From positions 1,116,001 through 1,180,000 of the forward strand of contig OZ250145.1 in NCBI GenBank assembly GCA_965237565.1: a DNA stretch of 64,000 nucleotides, read 5' to 3'. This stretch comes from JANQSP01 sp965237565 (lineage in GTDB: Bacteria > Bdellovibrionota > Bdellovibrionia > Bdellovibrionales > UBA1609). The notes beneath the pieces are model-generated. The model worked only from the letters and a program-made list of their open reading frames with translations. It was not told the DNA's origin and ran no database searches. This document shows positions 36,497 through 45,812 of this stretch, piece after piece (the stretch's first letter is position 1; each line of letters begins with the position of its first letter). The position numbers and the translations under genes were made by a program.

Positions 36497-37540
36497 TTAT
36501 TCCAATTGAAATTGCTCTAAAAAACGAATGTCATTATCAAAAAACAAACGTATATGAGGGATGCCATAATAAACGATAGCAATTCTTTCTATTCCCAAGC
36601 CAAAGGCAAAGCCCTGCCATTTTTTTGAATCGATGTGAGAGAGCTCTAACACTTTTGGATGCATCAAACCACAACCACCAATTTCCATCCAACCGCTGTG
36701 CTTGCACATGGAACAACCCTTCAATTTACAAATGGGACAAGAGCAATCGTATTCCGCAGAAGGTTCTGTAAAGGGAAAATAACTGGGACGAAATCTGACT
36801 TTTGTATCAGAACCAAAAAGTTGTTGAACAAAATGTGATAAAATTCCCTTCAGGTGAGCCATTGAAACATGCTGATCGATGAACATTCCCTCTAACTGAT
36901 GAAAGGTCGGCGAATGGGAGATGTCATTATCTCGACGAAACACTTTCCCCGGAGCAAGAACAGCCATGGGGGGCTTTTGATCCAGCATGGTTCTCACTTG
37001 GATAGGGCTAGTATGAGTTCTTAGCACATGGTCTTTATCAATGTAGAAAGTATCCTGCAAATCACGGGAGGGGTGATTGACAGGAATATTTAGTGCCTGA
37101 AAATTGTTCCAATCTGTTTCAATGAGTGGTCCTGTGCGAACGCTATAACCAAGGGATGCAAAAATATTGACCGTTTTTTCGATAATTTGTTGCACAGGAT
37201 GAATCGCCCCTTTTTGAGAAGAAGGCCCCGGCAAACTAAGATCCAGTTTTTCGGTCTGCACTTTTTGATTCAATTCTTGTTTTTTTAATCTTTCAAAAAT
37301 AGTGGAATAAAGTTTTGTTAAACGCTCTTTTTTTTCATTGAGCATTTTTCCAAAAATGGGTCTTTCTTCTTTTTGCAAAAACCTCATCTCCTTCATGATC
37401 TTTTGCAAAGGAGCCTTTGCACCCATGTACTGGCTTTTTACATTATAGAGTTCGAGGGAAGAAGTAGCTGATTGAAAGGCTTGCTCAGCGGATTGAAATT
37501 CTTTTTCCAATTGGGATCTAAGCTCTTCAACAGATGACAT
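36497..37540 (-). CDS. pheS: Phenylalanyl-tRNA synthetase alpha subunit
   Basis: Catalytic subunit for Phe activation. N-terminal coiled coil (residues 1-95), then the class II core with motif 2 (GKVFRRDNDISHSPTFHQLEG) shown by FRRD and THT-like SPTFHQ, and motif 3 (FGLGIERIAIVYYGI). 347 aa from the ATG at 37540, chosen because AAGGA sits 4 bases upstream. An in-frame TTG at 37555 has no such site. A cysteine cluster (CSCPICKLKGCSMC) within the catalytic domain is a noteworthy insert that could bind zinc. Confidence 0.95.
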   Translation of the reverse strand: MSSVEELRSQLEKEFQSAEQAFQSATSSLELYNVKSQYMGAKAPLQKIMKEMRFLQKEERPIFGKMLNEKKERLTKLYSTIFERLKKQELNQKVQTEKLDLSLPGPSSQKGAIHPVQQIIEKTVNIFASLGYSVRTGPLIETDWNNFQALNIPVNHPSRDLQDTFYIDKDHVLRTHTSPIQVRTMLDQKPPMAVLAPGKVFRRDNDISHSPTFHQLEGMFIDQHVSMAHLKGILSHFVQQLFGSDTKVRFRPSYFPFTEPSAEYDCSCPICKLKGCSMCKHSGWMEIGGCGLMHPKVLELSHIDSKKWQGFAFGLGIERIAIVYYGIPHIRLFFDNDIRFLEQFQLE

Positions 37541-37592
37541 GTTTTCCTTCTTCAAGAGAGAGTAAAGAATCGTCTTCCAAACATCAAGATAT

Positions 37593-38603
37593 TTAAAAAG
37601 CAGAAAATAGTTTCACTTCTAAATTCTCTGGCGGTGGTTGATCCCAAAGACTAAGCAAAGAGCCGCCTGCCCCTGAACCAAGCGGTTTGACAGCCAAAGC
37701 TCCACACTTTTTTAAAAGTACAATCAAGCGATTCATATCCTTCCCTATCAAATTCCACTTAGTGAAGCAATCTTCTGCCAAATCAAAAGCTTCTTTTACA
37801 AACAAAAATCTATTTTTTTTATCCATGCTTTCCAATCCTTTTTTAGCGAGAAAGACTGCCTTTTCCATTTGTTGATCCAATTTCAAAGCCCTTGAGGGAT
37901 ATGATTTCCAAAACTTTTTCACCTTTTGAATGTTTTGGTAGGTGCTGGAAGAAGTGAAAGAAGAAGAAGAAGCCATGGCAGATGGAGGGAATGACAAAAA
38001 AATCATAGGCTCCCAGGCTGGATAAAAGTTTTCGATTTTTGGATCACCCAGTTCTTTTTGCTCCAAATCAATTTGATAAAAAATAGGCTTCCCACTTAAA
38101 ACCGTTGCCACATCCAATCCACTGCTTTGCCCATGTAGCTTGTTTTCTAAGGAATGACAGAAAGAAAAAAGTTCTTGGGCGTTGATCCAATGCAGATGCC
38201 GAAACAATTTTCCAATCAAAACACAAATGAGAGCTGAACTCCCAAGTCCCATTCCCAAACAAATCCGAATGGAAAATTTCAATACCCCTTTTAGGTCCAA
38301 ATGGGTTTTTTCTACTTTTTTTAAAGCTTTTTCCAATACAGATTCAAACAGAGATAGGAATGTTTTTTCTTGAACAAAAAAAGAGGAATCTTTTTGGACA
38401 AAAGATTTTTTTGCAGAAATTTCAACAATCAATTCCAATTGTTTTTTTTCTTTATCTTTTATCCACTGCATTTTTATAAACTGAGAGGAAAGGGGGAAAG
38501 CTAGAGCAGGGCGAGCTCTCAAAACAGAATACTCACCTGCCAAAATCCACTTGGCATAAACTTTGATATTTTTTTCTGCTTCTTTCATGAAAACCTTATC
38601 CAT
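37593..38603 (-). CDS. GHMP kinase, mevalonate/phosphomevalonate kinase-like
   Basis: 336-aa small-molecule kinase. N-terminal KWILAGEYSVLRARPALAFP is the usual substrate-side motif of mevalonate-type kinases, the ATP loop is GMGLGSSALICVLIG (about 120-134), and the C-terminal LGSGAGGSLLSLW is GHMP motif 3. Such enzymes feed the mevalonate route to isoprenoids. No other mevalonate gene is visible nearby, so mevalonate, phosphomevalonate or a sugar may be the substrate. It precedes pheS by about 50 bases on the same strand. Confidence 0.8.
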   Translation of the reverse strand: MDKVFMKEAEKNIKVYAKWILAGEYSVLRARPALAFPLSSQFIKMQWIKDKEKKQLELIVEISAKKSFVQKDSSFFVQEKTFLSLFESVLEKALKKVEKTHLDLKGVLKFSIRICLGMGLGSSALICVLIGKLFRHLHWINAQELFSFCHSLENKLHGQSSGLDVATVLSGKPIFYQIDLEQKELGDPKIENFYPAWEPMIFLSFPPSAMASSSSFTSSSTYQNIQKVKKFWKSYPSRALKLDQQMEKAVFLAKKGLESMDKKNRFLFVKEAFDLAEDCFTKWNLIGKDMNRLIVLLKKCGALAVKPLGSGAGGSLLSLWDQPPPENLEVKLFSAF

Positions 38604-38795
38604 TCTTTTTACCCTGTATTTTTTTCTCTTTTGAGTCTGAAAAGAGCTTTTTTAGCTCTTGGAAGCAAAAAAAATCCCTTTTTTCCTCCTTGTTTCAGCT
38701 TTGAAGATTGACATGATGCATAATATTCAATAAAAGTAGCTGTCTCATTTTGAAACAGCCAAGGGATTTGGTGATTTTTTTTAGGCAGGAAGCTT

Positions 38796-39395
38796 ATGAC
38801 AAAATATTTTTCAAAACATCTTATTCTCACTTTTTCTTTTCTTTCGATTGTTCTTTTTAGTGCCTGCACTTTTCTTCCATTCATGGGGCAAGGTGTACTT
38901 CCGTCTGATAGATATTTATCTGTCCATAAAACTTTTGATCCAGAACTACCCCCTCCTCCTTCTTTTCAGGTCTTTATTCGCTTTTTAGAATTGGACTACG
39001 GAATAGAATCAAGCACCTTATTTCCCGAACTGTATTTGGTAAGTTTTATAGAAAAAGGAGGAGAAGAAAGCATCACTGGGGAAACAGAAACTTACTTATC
39101 TATGGAAGAAGTTTTGATTTCAGGAGACAAAAGGGTGTTGAATATTTATCACTCTGAAGAAAATTTTAATCTTCTATTACACATTTGTTTGGCCTCAGCC
39201 CAGCTGTCATCACAAAACAGTGTTACAATCCAAACAACATGGGAATGTGAAACTTTTCAACCAGAGGAGTTGGAGTTTTTAGCAAAAAAGAAAAAAATGT
39301 ATTTTTTCAAGCTAAAAAAGAAAATTGAAAACGAGGATGAAAACTACAAGGGTAGCGCAATTGGCTTAGATTTACTCATTATTGGAGGTGATTGA
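38796..39395 (+). CDS. Lipoprotein of unknown function
   Basis: Unrecognised 199-aa protein. Lipobox LFSAC gives Cys24 as the lipidated residue, following a typical hydrophobic signal. The mature region begins Pro-rich (DPELPPPPSF) and continues as mixed strands with acidic patches; a Lys-rich helix (AKKKKMYFFKLKKK) is followed by a hydrophobic tail (IGLDLLIIGG). AGGA is 7 bases before the ATG. It is divergent from the GHMP kinase and 61 bases before plsC-like. Confidence 0.75.
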   Translation: MTKYFSKHLILTFSFLSIVLFSACTFLPFMGQGVLPSDRYLSVHKTFDPELPPPPSFQVFIRFLELDYGIESSTLFPELYLVSFIEKGGEESITGETETYLSMEEVLISGDKRVLNIYHSEENFNLLLHICLASAQLSSQNSVTIQTTWECETFQPEELEFLAKKKKMYFFKLKKKIENEDENYKGSAIGLDLLIIGGD

Positions 39396-39456
39396 TTCCA
39401 ACTACTAAAAAATACCTCGTAGGTGGCAAAATGATAATCGCTTGGAAGCTAGTAAA

Positions 39457-40236
39457 ATGAGATTTGCTTGGAAACTTATTCGTTTTATTTTCATTAATTT
39501 TTGTTTCTGTATCATTTGTTCTTCCATTCATATTTTTATCAGAAATCTTGAGCGAAGGCGAAGATGGCTTGCTATTGCTTCCCAAAAATTAAGCAAAATT
39601 TTGTTACAACTTAGCAACATAAAAGTTCATATCCGAGGGCAAGAAAACATAAAACCAGATAAAAATTATCTCGTTGTCATGAACCACACAAGCTATATTG
39701 ATATCCCGGTCGTTCAATCTTTACTGAAAAACACTTGTTTTATCACTCACTATGAAATGCGTACAAGAAACTTTTTTCTATATGCCCTATCCATTTTAAA
39801 TGAATGTCTCCTTATAGAAAGAAGAAGTTTGAAAAACTTAAGAAAGGAAATAAAGAGCGCGACTGAGATTTTAAAAAAGAATTTTCATTTGATTTTTTTC
39901 CCTGAAGGAAAAAGCACGAATGGTGAAAAGGTGATTCCCTTTCATCCTCCCTTTTTTATCAGTGCCATTCAGGCAAAAAAGGAAGTGCTCCCTATTTGTT
40001 TGAATTATATCTCCATCGACGATGAGCCGGTTAACAAATCAAATAAAGATACCCTTTGTTGGTATCGTGAAAGTAATGTAGGTTTTATTGAACACGTTCT
40101 TGGTTTTTCAAAAATCAGATGCCTAAAGTTACAGGTGGATATCTTGCCCCCCATATCTTCCGAAAATAAAAAAGCCAGAGAGTTAGCTTTGGAAAGCCAC
40201 AAAGCTATTAGCGAGAAATTCAAACCCCTTATTTAA
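39457..40236 (+). CDS. 1-acyl-glycerol-3-phosphate acyltransferase-like
   Basis: PlsC-type inner-membrane acyltransferase that adds the second acyl chain during phospholipid synthesis, or a related lysolipid acyltransferase. N-terminal membrane segment (about residues 6-28), the catalytic NHTSYID (NHxxxxD), and FFPEGKSTNG (the EGTR-type block, here EGKS) are present. 259 aa. The open frame starts at TTG 39442; the ATG at 39457 is preferred though its ribosome site is weak. It ends 29 bases from a convergent M16 gene; a GTAG tetranucleotide repeat lies between. Confidence 0.83.
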   Translation: MRFAWKLIRFIFINFCFCIICSSIHIFIRNLERRRRWLAIASQKLSKILLQLSNIKVHIRGQENIKPDKNYLVVMNHTSYIDIPVVQSLLKNTCFITHYEMRTRNFFLYALSILNECLLIERRSLKNLRKEIKSATEILKKNFHLIFFPEGKSTNGEKVIPFHPPFFISAIQAKKEVLPICLNYISIDDEPVNKSNKDTLCWYRESNVGFIEHVLGFSKIRCLKLQVDILPPISSENKKARELALESHKAISEKFKPLI

Positions 40237-40265
40237 CTAAGATAGGTAGGTAGGTAGTCACTTTG

Positions 40266-41705
40266 CTACATAAACTCTTTAAAGCCTTTTACAGTAAAGG
40301 GTTGGTTGTAATCCTTTAGTTGCATTTCAATGTCTTCTGCATTCGAGAAGATGAGCGTTTTTATTTTATCTAGATGTAAATATTTTTTAATCAATGAATT
40401 TACTTTCTCCATAGTTAAAGCATCCAAATTGACAAAATAATTGGTGGCATAGCTATAAGGCACTCCATTTGAATGCAAGTACATCAAGTACCAAACATAG
40501 TTTTCTGCCCTTGAGGTTAGCTTAACGAATCGAGTCCGCAGTAATTCTTTTGCTTTTTTTAATTCTTCCTTCGTGATTCCATGGCTGTAAAAATATTCCA
40601 GAACACTCATGAGCTCCACTAAAGCTTCGCCTAGTTTTTCATTGCGAACAGAGGTGTTGAGCTGAAAAACTCCCTGCTCCCTGTTAGCAGATAAGGCAGA
40701 ATAGACATGATAGGTCAGCCCTTTTTGCGTGCGAATGCGATTCATGAGGCGAGAACTCATGCTACCGCCCAAAATGATATTGGCTACTGTTAAACCCAGA
40801 TAATCTGGATGAGAGCGTTTGATGGATAGATGCCCCATTCTAATCTCTGCTTGAACTGCGGAGGGGTGATTGACCACGAGAATTTTCTCTTTTCGTGATT
40901 TTAAGGAAGAAACAGCTCTTTTTTTGTTGGAGATTTTTTGCTGCTTTGCAGGTTTCCAATTCTTAAAGGCTTGCTCCAATTGTGCAATAACATCCTTTTC
41001 ATAATTGCCTGATATGCCCAAAATGGCTTGGTCGGAGCGAAAATATTTATCATAAAACTTTTTCACATCCTGAAGTGTGATGGAGGCTAAGGTTTTTAAA
41101 GAACCGTTTATATAAAACCCGTAGGGGTGATCTTCATAAACATACTTAGTGAAAATATGAGAAGCAAAGGGAGAGAAATTTTCTCCCATTCTGTGAGCAA
41201 TCCCAAGTGCTTGCTTTTTGATGCGTAGAAAATCTTTTACTGAAAAAAGAGGCTTGGTAATGATTTCGGAAAAAATATCCAATAAAGGGGCGCGTAACCA
41301 AGAAAGAGTGTCAGAGGAAAGCGATATAGAATCCTTTTCTATTGAAGCAACCATGCTTGCACCCAACAATTCTAGATCGTCGGTCAATCGAATAAAATTC
41401 CTTTTTTTGGTGCCTTGGTTGATGGCTCCAACCAATACATTTCTCAAGCCCTGCTTGGAAGCAGGAACGAAACGAGAACTAGCTTTGAACAAAATGGAAT
41501 AAGAAATATAGGGCAACTCATCTTTGACAAGCAAAACCCGCAAACCATTTGAGAGGGTTTTTGACTCAAAAGGGTAGGGTTGGTAGTTAGCCCTTGGTTG
41601 ATAGACTTCGCTTTGTTTCATTTTCATTTGCCTCCATAAAAATACCGAACAACTTACAAGAAGAACACAAGCAACAAGCAGTCCAATGAGTTTCTTTTTT
41701 TTCAT
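40266..41705 (-). CDS. M16-family protein without zinc motif
   Basis: Second member of a tandem M16 pair. The insulinase fold is clear (LSNGLRVLLVKDELPYISY at the start; GSMSSRLMNRIRTQKGLTYHVYS later), but the HxxEH zinc site is absent: the matching helix reads GLRNVLVGAINQG. It is probably the non-catalytic subunit that pairs with the active upstream neighbour, as in other bacterial M16 pairs. Signal with LLVSC (lipoprotein possible). The open frame begins at 41741; I chose MKKKK at 41705, 22 bases after the upstream stop. Length 479 aa. Confidence 0.88.
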   Translation of the reverse strand: MKKKKLIGLLVACVLLVSCSVFLWRQMKMKQSEVYQPRANYQPYPFESKTLSNGLRVLLVKDELPYISYSILFKASSRFVPASKQGLRNVLVGAINQGTKKRNFIRLTDDLELLGASMVASIEKDSISLSSDTLSWLRAPLLDIFSEIITKPLFSVKDFLRIKKQALGIAHRMGENFSPFASHIFTKYVYEDHPYGFYINGSLKTLASITLQDVKKFYDKYFRSDQAILGISGNYEKDVIAQLEQAFKNWKPAKQQKISNKKRAVSSLKSRKEKILVVNHPSAVQAEIRMGHLSIKRSHPDYLGLTVANIILGGSMSSRLMNRIRTQKGLTYHVYSALSANREQGVFQLNTSVRNEKLGEALVELMSVLEYFYSHGITKEELKKAKELLRTRFVKLTSRAENYVWYLMYLHSNGVPYSYATNYFVNLDALTMEKVNSLIKKYLHLDKIKTLIFSNAEDIEMQLKDYNQPFTVKGFKEFM

Positions 41706-41727
41706 TAAAAAAATATCCCCCTCTCTA

Positions 41728-43140
41728 TTACGATCTATCATTTAGAGGGATGAGCTCAACCACAGAGCTTCGACTTGGCAAAAGAACCTTCCTTGCTTGC
41801 TCCTTTACGTCTTGAGCACTCACCTTTTGGTAGCGAATGAAGTCTTTAAAAAACACTGAATAATCCGAAAAAAGAGCCTCGTTCATGCCTAAATTGTTCG
41901 CCCTCCCAGACATATCTTTTAAAGAATCCACATAATTGTTCATCGTGGCTCGCAGGCTTTTTAGCATTTCTCTTTTCTTTACCCCACTGGTCTGAATGTT
42001 TTTGATTTCTTGTTCGATCAAAGCTCTCACTTTTTTCACGCTGGCCTTTGGAGCCAGTGTGACAAATACCAAAAACACGCCCGATTTTTTTAAGCCGTAG
42101 TAGGAACCCCCTACAGAAAGAGCCAGTGCTTTTTTATACACCAAGAGCCTGTACAGGCGACTCGACTCCCCTCTTGTGAGAATGTCGCTCAAAATATCTA
42201 GGGAGTAAGAGGCTGGGGAACCTGACTTTGGCCCTTGGTAAGCAATCGCCAAAGTGGGAGCGCTGATGTTGCGTTTTAACCGTAAAATTCTTTCTTTTTT
42301 TTGCTTAGGATTTTTAAAAGCAAGGGCTTTTTCATTTGCCAGTGTAGAAGATTTTTTTAAAGGCCCGTAATATTTCTCAATGAGTTTTTTTGCTTTCTTT
42401 GCATCAAAATCACCCACCAGTACCAGCACCATATTGTTGGGAACATAATATTTGTTGTAAAATTTTTTGCAATCCTTTACGTCTTCTTTTTCAAGATCCT
42501 TCATCCAACCCAAGATGGGCCTTCCGTAGGGATTGGACTCAAAAACCAATTTCATTAAAGGTTCAAAAAAATCATTGGGTTCATTATCCACCCTCATTCG
42601 TCTCTCCTCTTTCACTACCTCTCTTTCTTGCGTAAAATTGGAGTGGGTGATTTTGAGACTTTGAAAACGCTCTGCCTCCATATTGAGAACCATATCCAAA
42701 TACTGGCTAGGAAAAACCACGTGATAGGCCGTATAGTCTCTGCTAGTGAAAGCATTGTTTCTCGCTCCTATGGATTCTAGTTTTTTTTCGTATTCATCGC
42801 CCGTATATTTAGCCGTCCCTCGAAACATCATGTGTTCAAACAGATGAGCCAAGCCTGTTTTTCCCTTTTTTTCATCCACCGAACCCACTTTCACCCATAG
42901 TTGGTGATACACATAGGGAATACGGCGGTCTTTATGCAACAAAACCGTCATTCCATTTTCTAGTTCGTACTTATCCACTTTTAAAGTGATATCGAATTGC
43001 TTGGGATGTTGTTGAAGCAAAGATTTTTCCATTTTTTTATCGCTTGGCTTTGGGCCTTTTTCCTCTTTTTGTTTCTCAAGGGCCAACAAAGAAATTGGAT
43101 TGAAAAGTAAAAAAACAATGTAGCACAGTTTGAAAATCAC
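41728..43140 (-). CDS. M16-family zinc metallopeptidase
   Basis: Exported insulinase/processing-protease-like enzyme. Signal peptide in the first 20 residues (ends ISLLALE). The inverted zinc motif HLFEH is at 99-103, and Glu179 lies exactly 76 residues after the last histidine, the spacing of the third M16 ligand (EREVVKEE). C-terminal M16 domain from about residue 200 (YYVPNNMVLVLVGDFDAKKA). It sits directly before the catalytically empty M16 gene, so a heterodimeric peptidase in the periplasm is the likely arrangement. Confidence 0.92.
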   Translation of the reverse strand: MIFKLCYIVFLLFNPISLLALEKQKEEKGPKPSDKKMEKSLLQQHPKQFDITLKVDKYELENGMTVLLHKDRRIPYVYHQLWVKVGSVDEKKGKTGLAHLFEHMMFRGTAKYTGDEYEKKLESIGARNNAFTSRDYTAYHVVFPSQYLDMVLNMEAERFQSLKITHSNFTQEREVVKEERRMRVDNEPNDFFEPLMKLVFESNPYGRPILGWMKDLEKEDVKDCKKFYNKYYVPNNMVLVLVGDFDAKKAKKLIEKYYGPLKKSSTLANEKALAFKNPKQKKERILRLKRNISAPTLAIAYQGPKSGSPASYSLDILSDILTRGESSRLYRLLVYKKALALSVGGSYYGLKKSGVFLVFVTLAPKASVKKVRALIEQEIKNIQTSGVKKREMLKSLRATMNNYVDSLKDMSGRANNLGMNEALFSDYSVFFKDFIRYQKVSAQDVKEQARKVLLPSRSSVVELIPLNDRS

Positions 43141-43214
43141 TGATCCATACTATCGAAAAGACGAAAGGGAATCAAACAGGACTTGAATGATTTTTGCTAA
43201 GTATTCATTTTTTT

Positions 43215-43838
43215 TCAAATAGACTCAACGGGTTGGTACTCTCCCGCATTTTGAATGTATTCCTCAAAACTTGGAGAACAAGGAGAGACTGGATACACTT
43301 CCAGTACCAACAAACCCCCCACTCCACTCAAACCATAGTGACCGGGAACAAAAATCTGAGCAATGCGATTGGGTGCAATATCACGGACCCTAGAACAAAG
43401 GGCAGGTGCGGGTTCATTTTCTGCAACAATTTCCTCAAGTTCTTGGTTCAAACGAGTGATTTGATCTACTGGGGATTCTTCTGGATCTGGTTCACAGAGG
43501 TAAACAAAGACGGGAAAATCTTTTTCGGAAAGATTGGTACAACTATCCACACTCTGAGGTTTAAAACCCTCTATGATTGCTTTTTCGGTCCGTATTCCAA
43601 CATATCTGGTGGGGGGTACAATATACTGCTTGCCGGTAGCTGTTTTGAGAAGAGCCACCACTCCTTTCGGAGAACTCTCATTCACGAAATTATTTATCAC
43701 TGAATAAGCCGAAACTTCATCAGGGGGTGTATTTGTTTCTGGTAAGCCTTCAACAGAAGCTAAATCCTGCTGATTGGTACAAGCTCCAAAAAATAAAAGA
43801 AGCAAAATAAAAGCCACTGCATGATTAAAAGTTTTCAC
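43215..43838 (-). CDS. Small lipoprotein of unknown function
   Basis: Not recognised. 207 aa with a short signal and lipobox FFGAC (Cys20). The mature protein has six or more cysteines (DSCTN, YLCEP, ALCSR, SPCSP), favouring disulfides in the periplasm, and a proline/glutamate-rich middle. Reading the opposite strand gives another open frame (43194-43703), but without signal sequence or ribosome site, so I keep this one. It ends 75 bases from the upstream M16 start, on the same strand. Confidence 0.72.
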   Translation of the reverse strand: MKTFNHAVAFILLLLFFGACTNQQDLASVEGLPETNTPPDEVSAYSVINNFVNESSPKGVVALLKTATGKQYIVPPTRYVGIRTEKAIIEGFKPQSVDSCTNLSEKDFPVFVYLCEPDPEESPVDQITRLNQELEEIVAENEPAPALCSRVRDIAPNRIAQIFVPGHYGLSGVGGLLVLEVYPVSPCSPSFEEYIQNAGEYQPVESI

Positions 43839-44023
43839 AATCCCAGGCCCTCCATCAGGAATCTTACACCAAATATTTCAAAATTTTTATTAAAATTTAC
43901 ATCCTATCAAAAAAACATTTTTACAGGCTTTGGTCTATATCTAAAAACTCGTAAAAATCCAGTAAGTTAAAAGTGATAAAAGTAAAACCTAACATTATAC
44001 GGCAATATTTATGAGTGATTTTT

Positions 44024-45037
44024 TTATTTTGGACTGGGGTAGCTCTCCCCGTTTTTTAAAAAAATAAAATCACTTCCCCCCCTTACAAGTTTTTTCAGTG
44101 CCAGCGTGGGTGCATCAATGGCCTCATCTGTGAGCTGAAAGGTCCCGTAGTGAATACCAATGGAAAGTTTTGAGCGAAGATCTTTGTGGGCTTGGTAGGC
44201 CTCCACTGGGTTAATGTGAGAGCCTTTCATGAACCACCTAGGTTCGTAGCCTCCGATGGGGATAAGGGCTAGATCAAAGCCCCCAAACCCCTCACCCGCT
44301 TCCCTAAAATGCTTTCCATACCCCGTGTCCCCTGCAAAATACACCTTATGACTTCCCTTTATGGCAAAAGCTCCCCATAGGGATTTATTGGTATCTATTA
44401 GGCTTCTTTTTGACCAATGTTGGCAGGGAAGAAAGCTGATTGTTAGTTCCCCAATTTTTATTTTTTCATTCCAATCCAGTTCTATGGAATTTTTTTTTGA
44501 TAGCTTATCTAAATGGCGAACATTCCCGAGACCGAAAATGATTTTTGGTTTGTCTCGCTTTGTGAGCCTTTTAATGGTCGGGGTATCCATGTGGTCATAG
44601 TGATTGTGGCTAATGATAATGGCGTCTATTTTTGGTAGATCCTCAAACTTGATTCCGGGGAGCTGGACTCTTTTCGGGCCTAAAAAAGTGAAGGGGGAAG
44701 CTCTTTTAGACCATATCGGGTCGGTCAGGATATTTAGGCCGTCCATTTGAATTAAAACCGTTGCGTGATTGATGAAGCTCACTCGCAGTTCACCTTTTTT
44801 AACTCTTTTAGATAAAACTTTTTTTTGCTTGGCTTTTATCCATTCAGGCCATTGTTTTTTCTTATCAGAAAACCGCCACTTAATGAGATCAAGAAATGTT
44901 TTATCTGTACGAGATTGTCCTGTTGGATTAAAAAATCTTTTCCCGTCAAAGTGATCAGACTTTGCCATCTCTGCTTTTGGATTGTTGCAAGAAAGAAGAA
45001 TGAGGCTGAGAAAAAAACAGAAAGTAAGTCGCATCAT
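44024..45037 (-). CDS. MBL-fold metal-dependent hydrolase lipoprotein
   Basis: Metallo-beta-lactamase-fold enzyme of the NAPE-PLD/UlaG-like branch. Lipobox LLSC places a lipidated Cys at 17. Metal ligands: HNHYDH (SHNHYDHMD, about residues 143-149), LPCQHWSKR and AGDTGYG further on, and GIHYGTF near the C-terminus. 337 aa. Such enzymes cleave phosphodiesters or lactones; the substrate here is unknown. Adjacent in-frame ATGs at 45037 and 45034 make the exact start uncertain. Confidence 0.85.
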   Translation of the reverse strand: MMRLTFCFFLSLILLSCNNPKAEMAKSDHFDGKRFFNPTGQSRTDKTFLDLIKWRFSDKKKQWPEWIKAKQKKVLSKRVKKGELRVSFINHATVLIQMDGLNILTDPIWSKRASPFTFLGPKRVQLPGIKFEDLPKIDAIIISHNHYDHMDTPTIKRLTKRDKPKIIFGLGNVRHLDKLSKKNSIELDWNEKIKIGELTISFLPCQHWSKRSLIDTNKSLWGAFAIKGSHKVYFAGDTGYGKHFREAGEGFGGFDLALIPIGGYEPRWFMKGSHINPVEAYQAHKDLRSKLSIGIHYGTFQLTDEAIDAPTLALKKLVRGGSDFIFLKNGESYPSPK

Positions 45038-45108
45038 GATGAAAAAAATCAGCAGTTGTTACCCAGTTTATTACTTAGCTAGCAAGAAGACAAGCCAGCC
45101 CGAAAAGC

Positions 45109-45655
45109 TTGGTTTTTACTCCATCAAACAAGGAATGGCAAGGGCTTCATTTTGAAAAATTGAACAAATTATGAAAAGACCATTTTGCATTCTTTTTCGG
45201 TATCTTTTCATATATTTCTCTAGCAATCCAAGTTACAACCCATATTCCAAAAGCATATTTTACTCTTTTTCTGTATCTGAGTTTTAAAGCAAAATAAACA
45301 ATATAAAAAGGTGAACCGATAGCAGAAATTATTGTCATAAAATTACCTACAGTTCCTGTAAAAGTTAAGGCTTGCTGGAATTGTCTGAGAGTGATTTTTC
45401 TTAACAGCTTAGGAGCTTTTTTGTTAATTTTATTTAACACACGAGAAATATCTGCAAGACTTAAAGATTTTATATCTTTTTTATTTTCTTTTGAAATTTT
45501 CTCAAAACATTGAAAAGAATAATCTTGAAATTCTTTATCAGTTTTTAATGCAAGAGCTCCCTTAGTGTATCGATTGAAAATTTTGTATTTATTATTTACA
45601 GAGCTATTCAGTATTTTATTTCGCATCCAAGAAAACATAAAGATCTCCAAAAAAA
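45109..45655. repeat. 547-bp direct repeat, left copy (Gabija flank)
   Basis: Aligns without any gap to 51466-52012 in the same orientation (offset 6357 bases throughout). It spans the complete 163-aa gene plus about 38 bases after its stop and 17 before its ATG. Base identity is visibly high; about 17 of 163 amino acids differ. Sequence outside these limits is unrelated. Recombination between the copies would remove the intervening Gabija genes. Confidence 0.9.
45147..45638 (-). CDS. Duplicated membrane protein, left copy
   Basis: Unrecognised 163-aa protein. The frame extends to 45728, but the ATG at 45638 has GGAG 6 bases upstream and begins where similarity to the right copy begins. Residues 1-95 are basic and helical with a Lys-rich middle (KISKENKKDIKS, KINKKAPKLLRK); two hydrophobic segments follow (about 100-126, NFMTIISAIGSPFYIVYFAL; 137-150, FGIWVVTWI). 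It may be a small membrane toxin or accessory factor, which is only inference. It is divergent from the promoter of the 338-aa gene. Confidence 0.76.
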   Translation of the reverse strand: MFSWMRNKILNSSVNNKYKIFNRYTKGALALKTDKEFQDYSFQCFEKISKENKKDIKSLSLADISRVLNKINKKAPKLLRKITLRQFQQALTFTGTVGNFMTIISAIGSPFYIVYFALKLRYRKRVKYAFGIWVVTWIAREIYEKIPKKNAKWSFHNLFNFSK

Positions 45656-45766
45656 AGTTTAGCAATCTATTGAAGGCTGATCTACAAAAACTATGTAAAT
45701 CATATAAAAAAACGTAACCATGTATCACTTTGAAACAATAGATATCTTTAAACTCAAGAATTTATT

Positions 45767-45795
45767 TTGAACAATTAATTATTATTAAGTAAAAT
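45767..45795 (+). promoter_or_regulatory. Sigma70-type promoter of the membrane-protein gene
   Basis: TTGAAC, a 17-base spacer, then TAAAAT at 45790-45795, 17 bases before the ATG. The same elements with the same spacing recur before the right-hand relic at 50892-50920 (TTGAAA, 17 bases, TAAAAT), inside a roughly 95-bp duplicated stretch that begins near CATGTATCA. Conservation of both hexamers while the spacer has drifted supports function. Confidence 0.68.
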
Positions 45796-45812
45796 AAAGT
45801 AGAGGTTTTGGT

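Noticed and set aside
38609..38884. 91-codon minus-strand open frame before the GHMP kinase
   Set aside because: It overlaps the N-terminal signal region of the plus-strand lipoprotein, has no ribosome site at its first ATG, and the part outside the overlap contains a hairpin (AAGAGCT/AGCTCTT, 38642-38660) and no family features. It may be leader sequence instead.
43194..43703. 169-codon plus-strand open frame
   Set aside because: It lies antisense to the small lipoprotein gene and lacks a ribosome site, signal and family similarity. The minus-strand reading has a clean lipobox.
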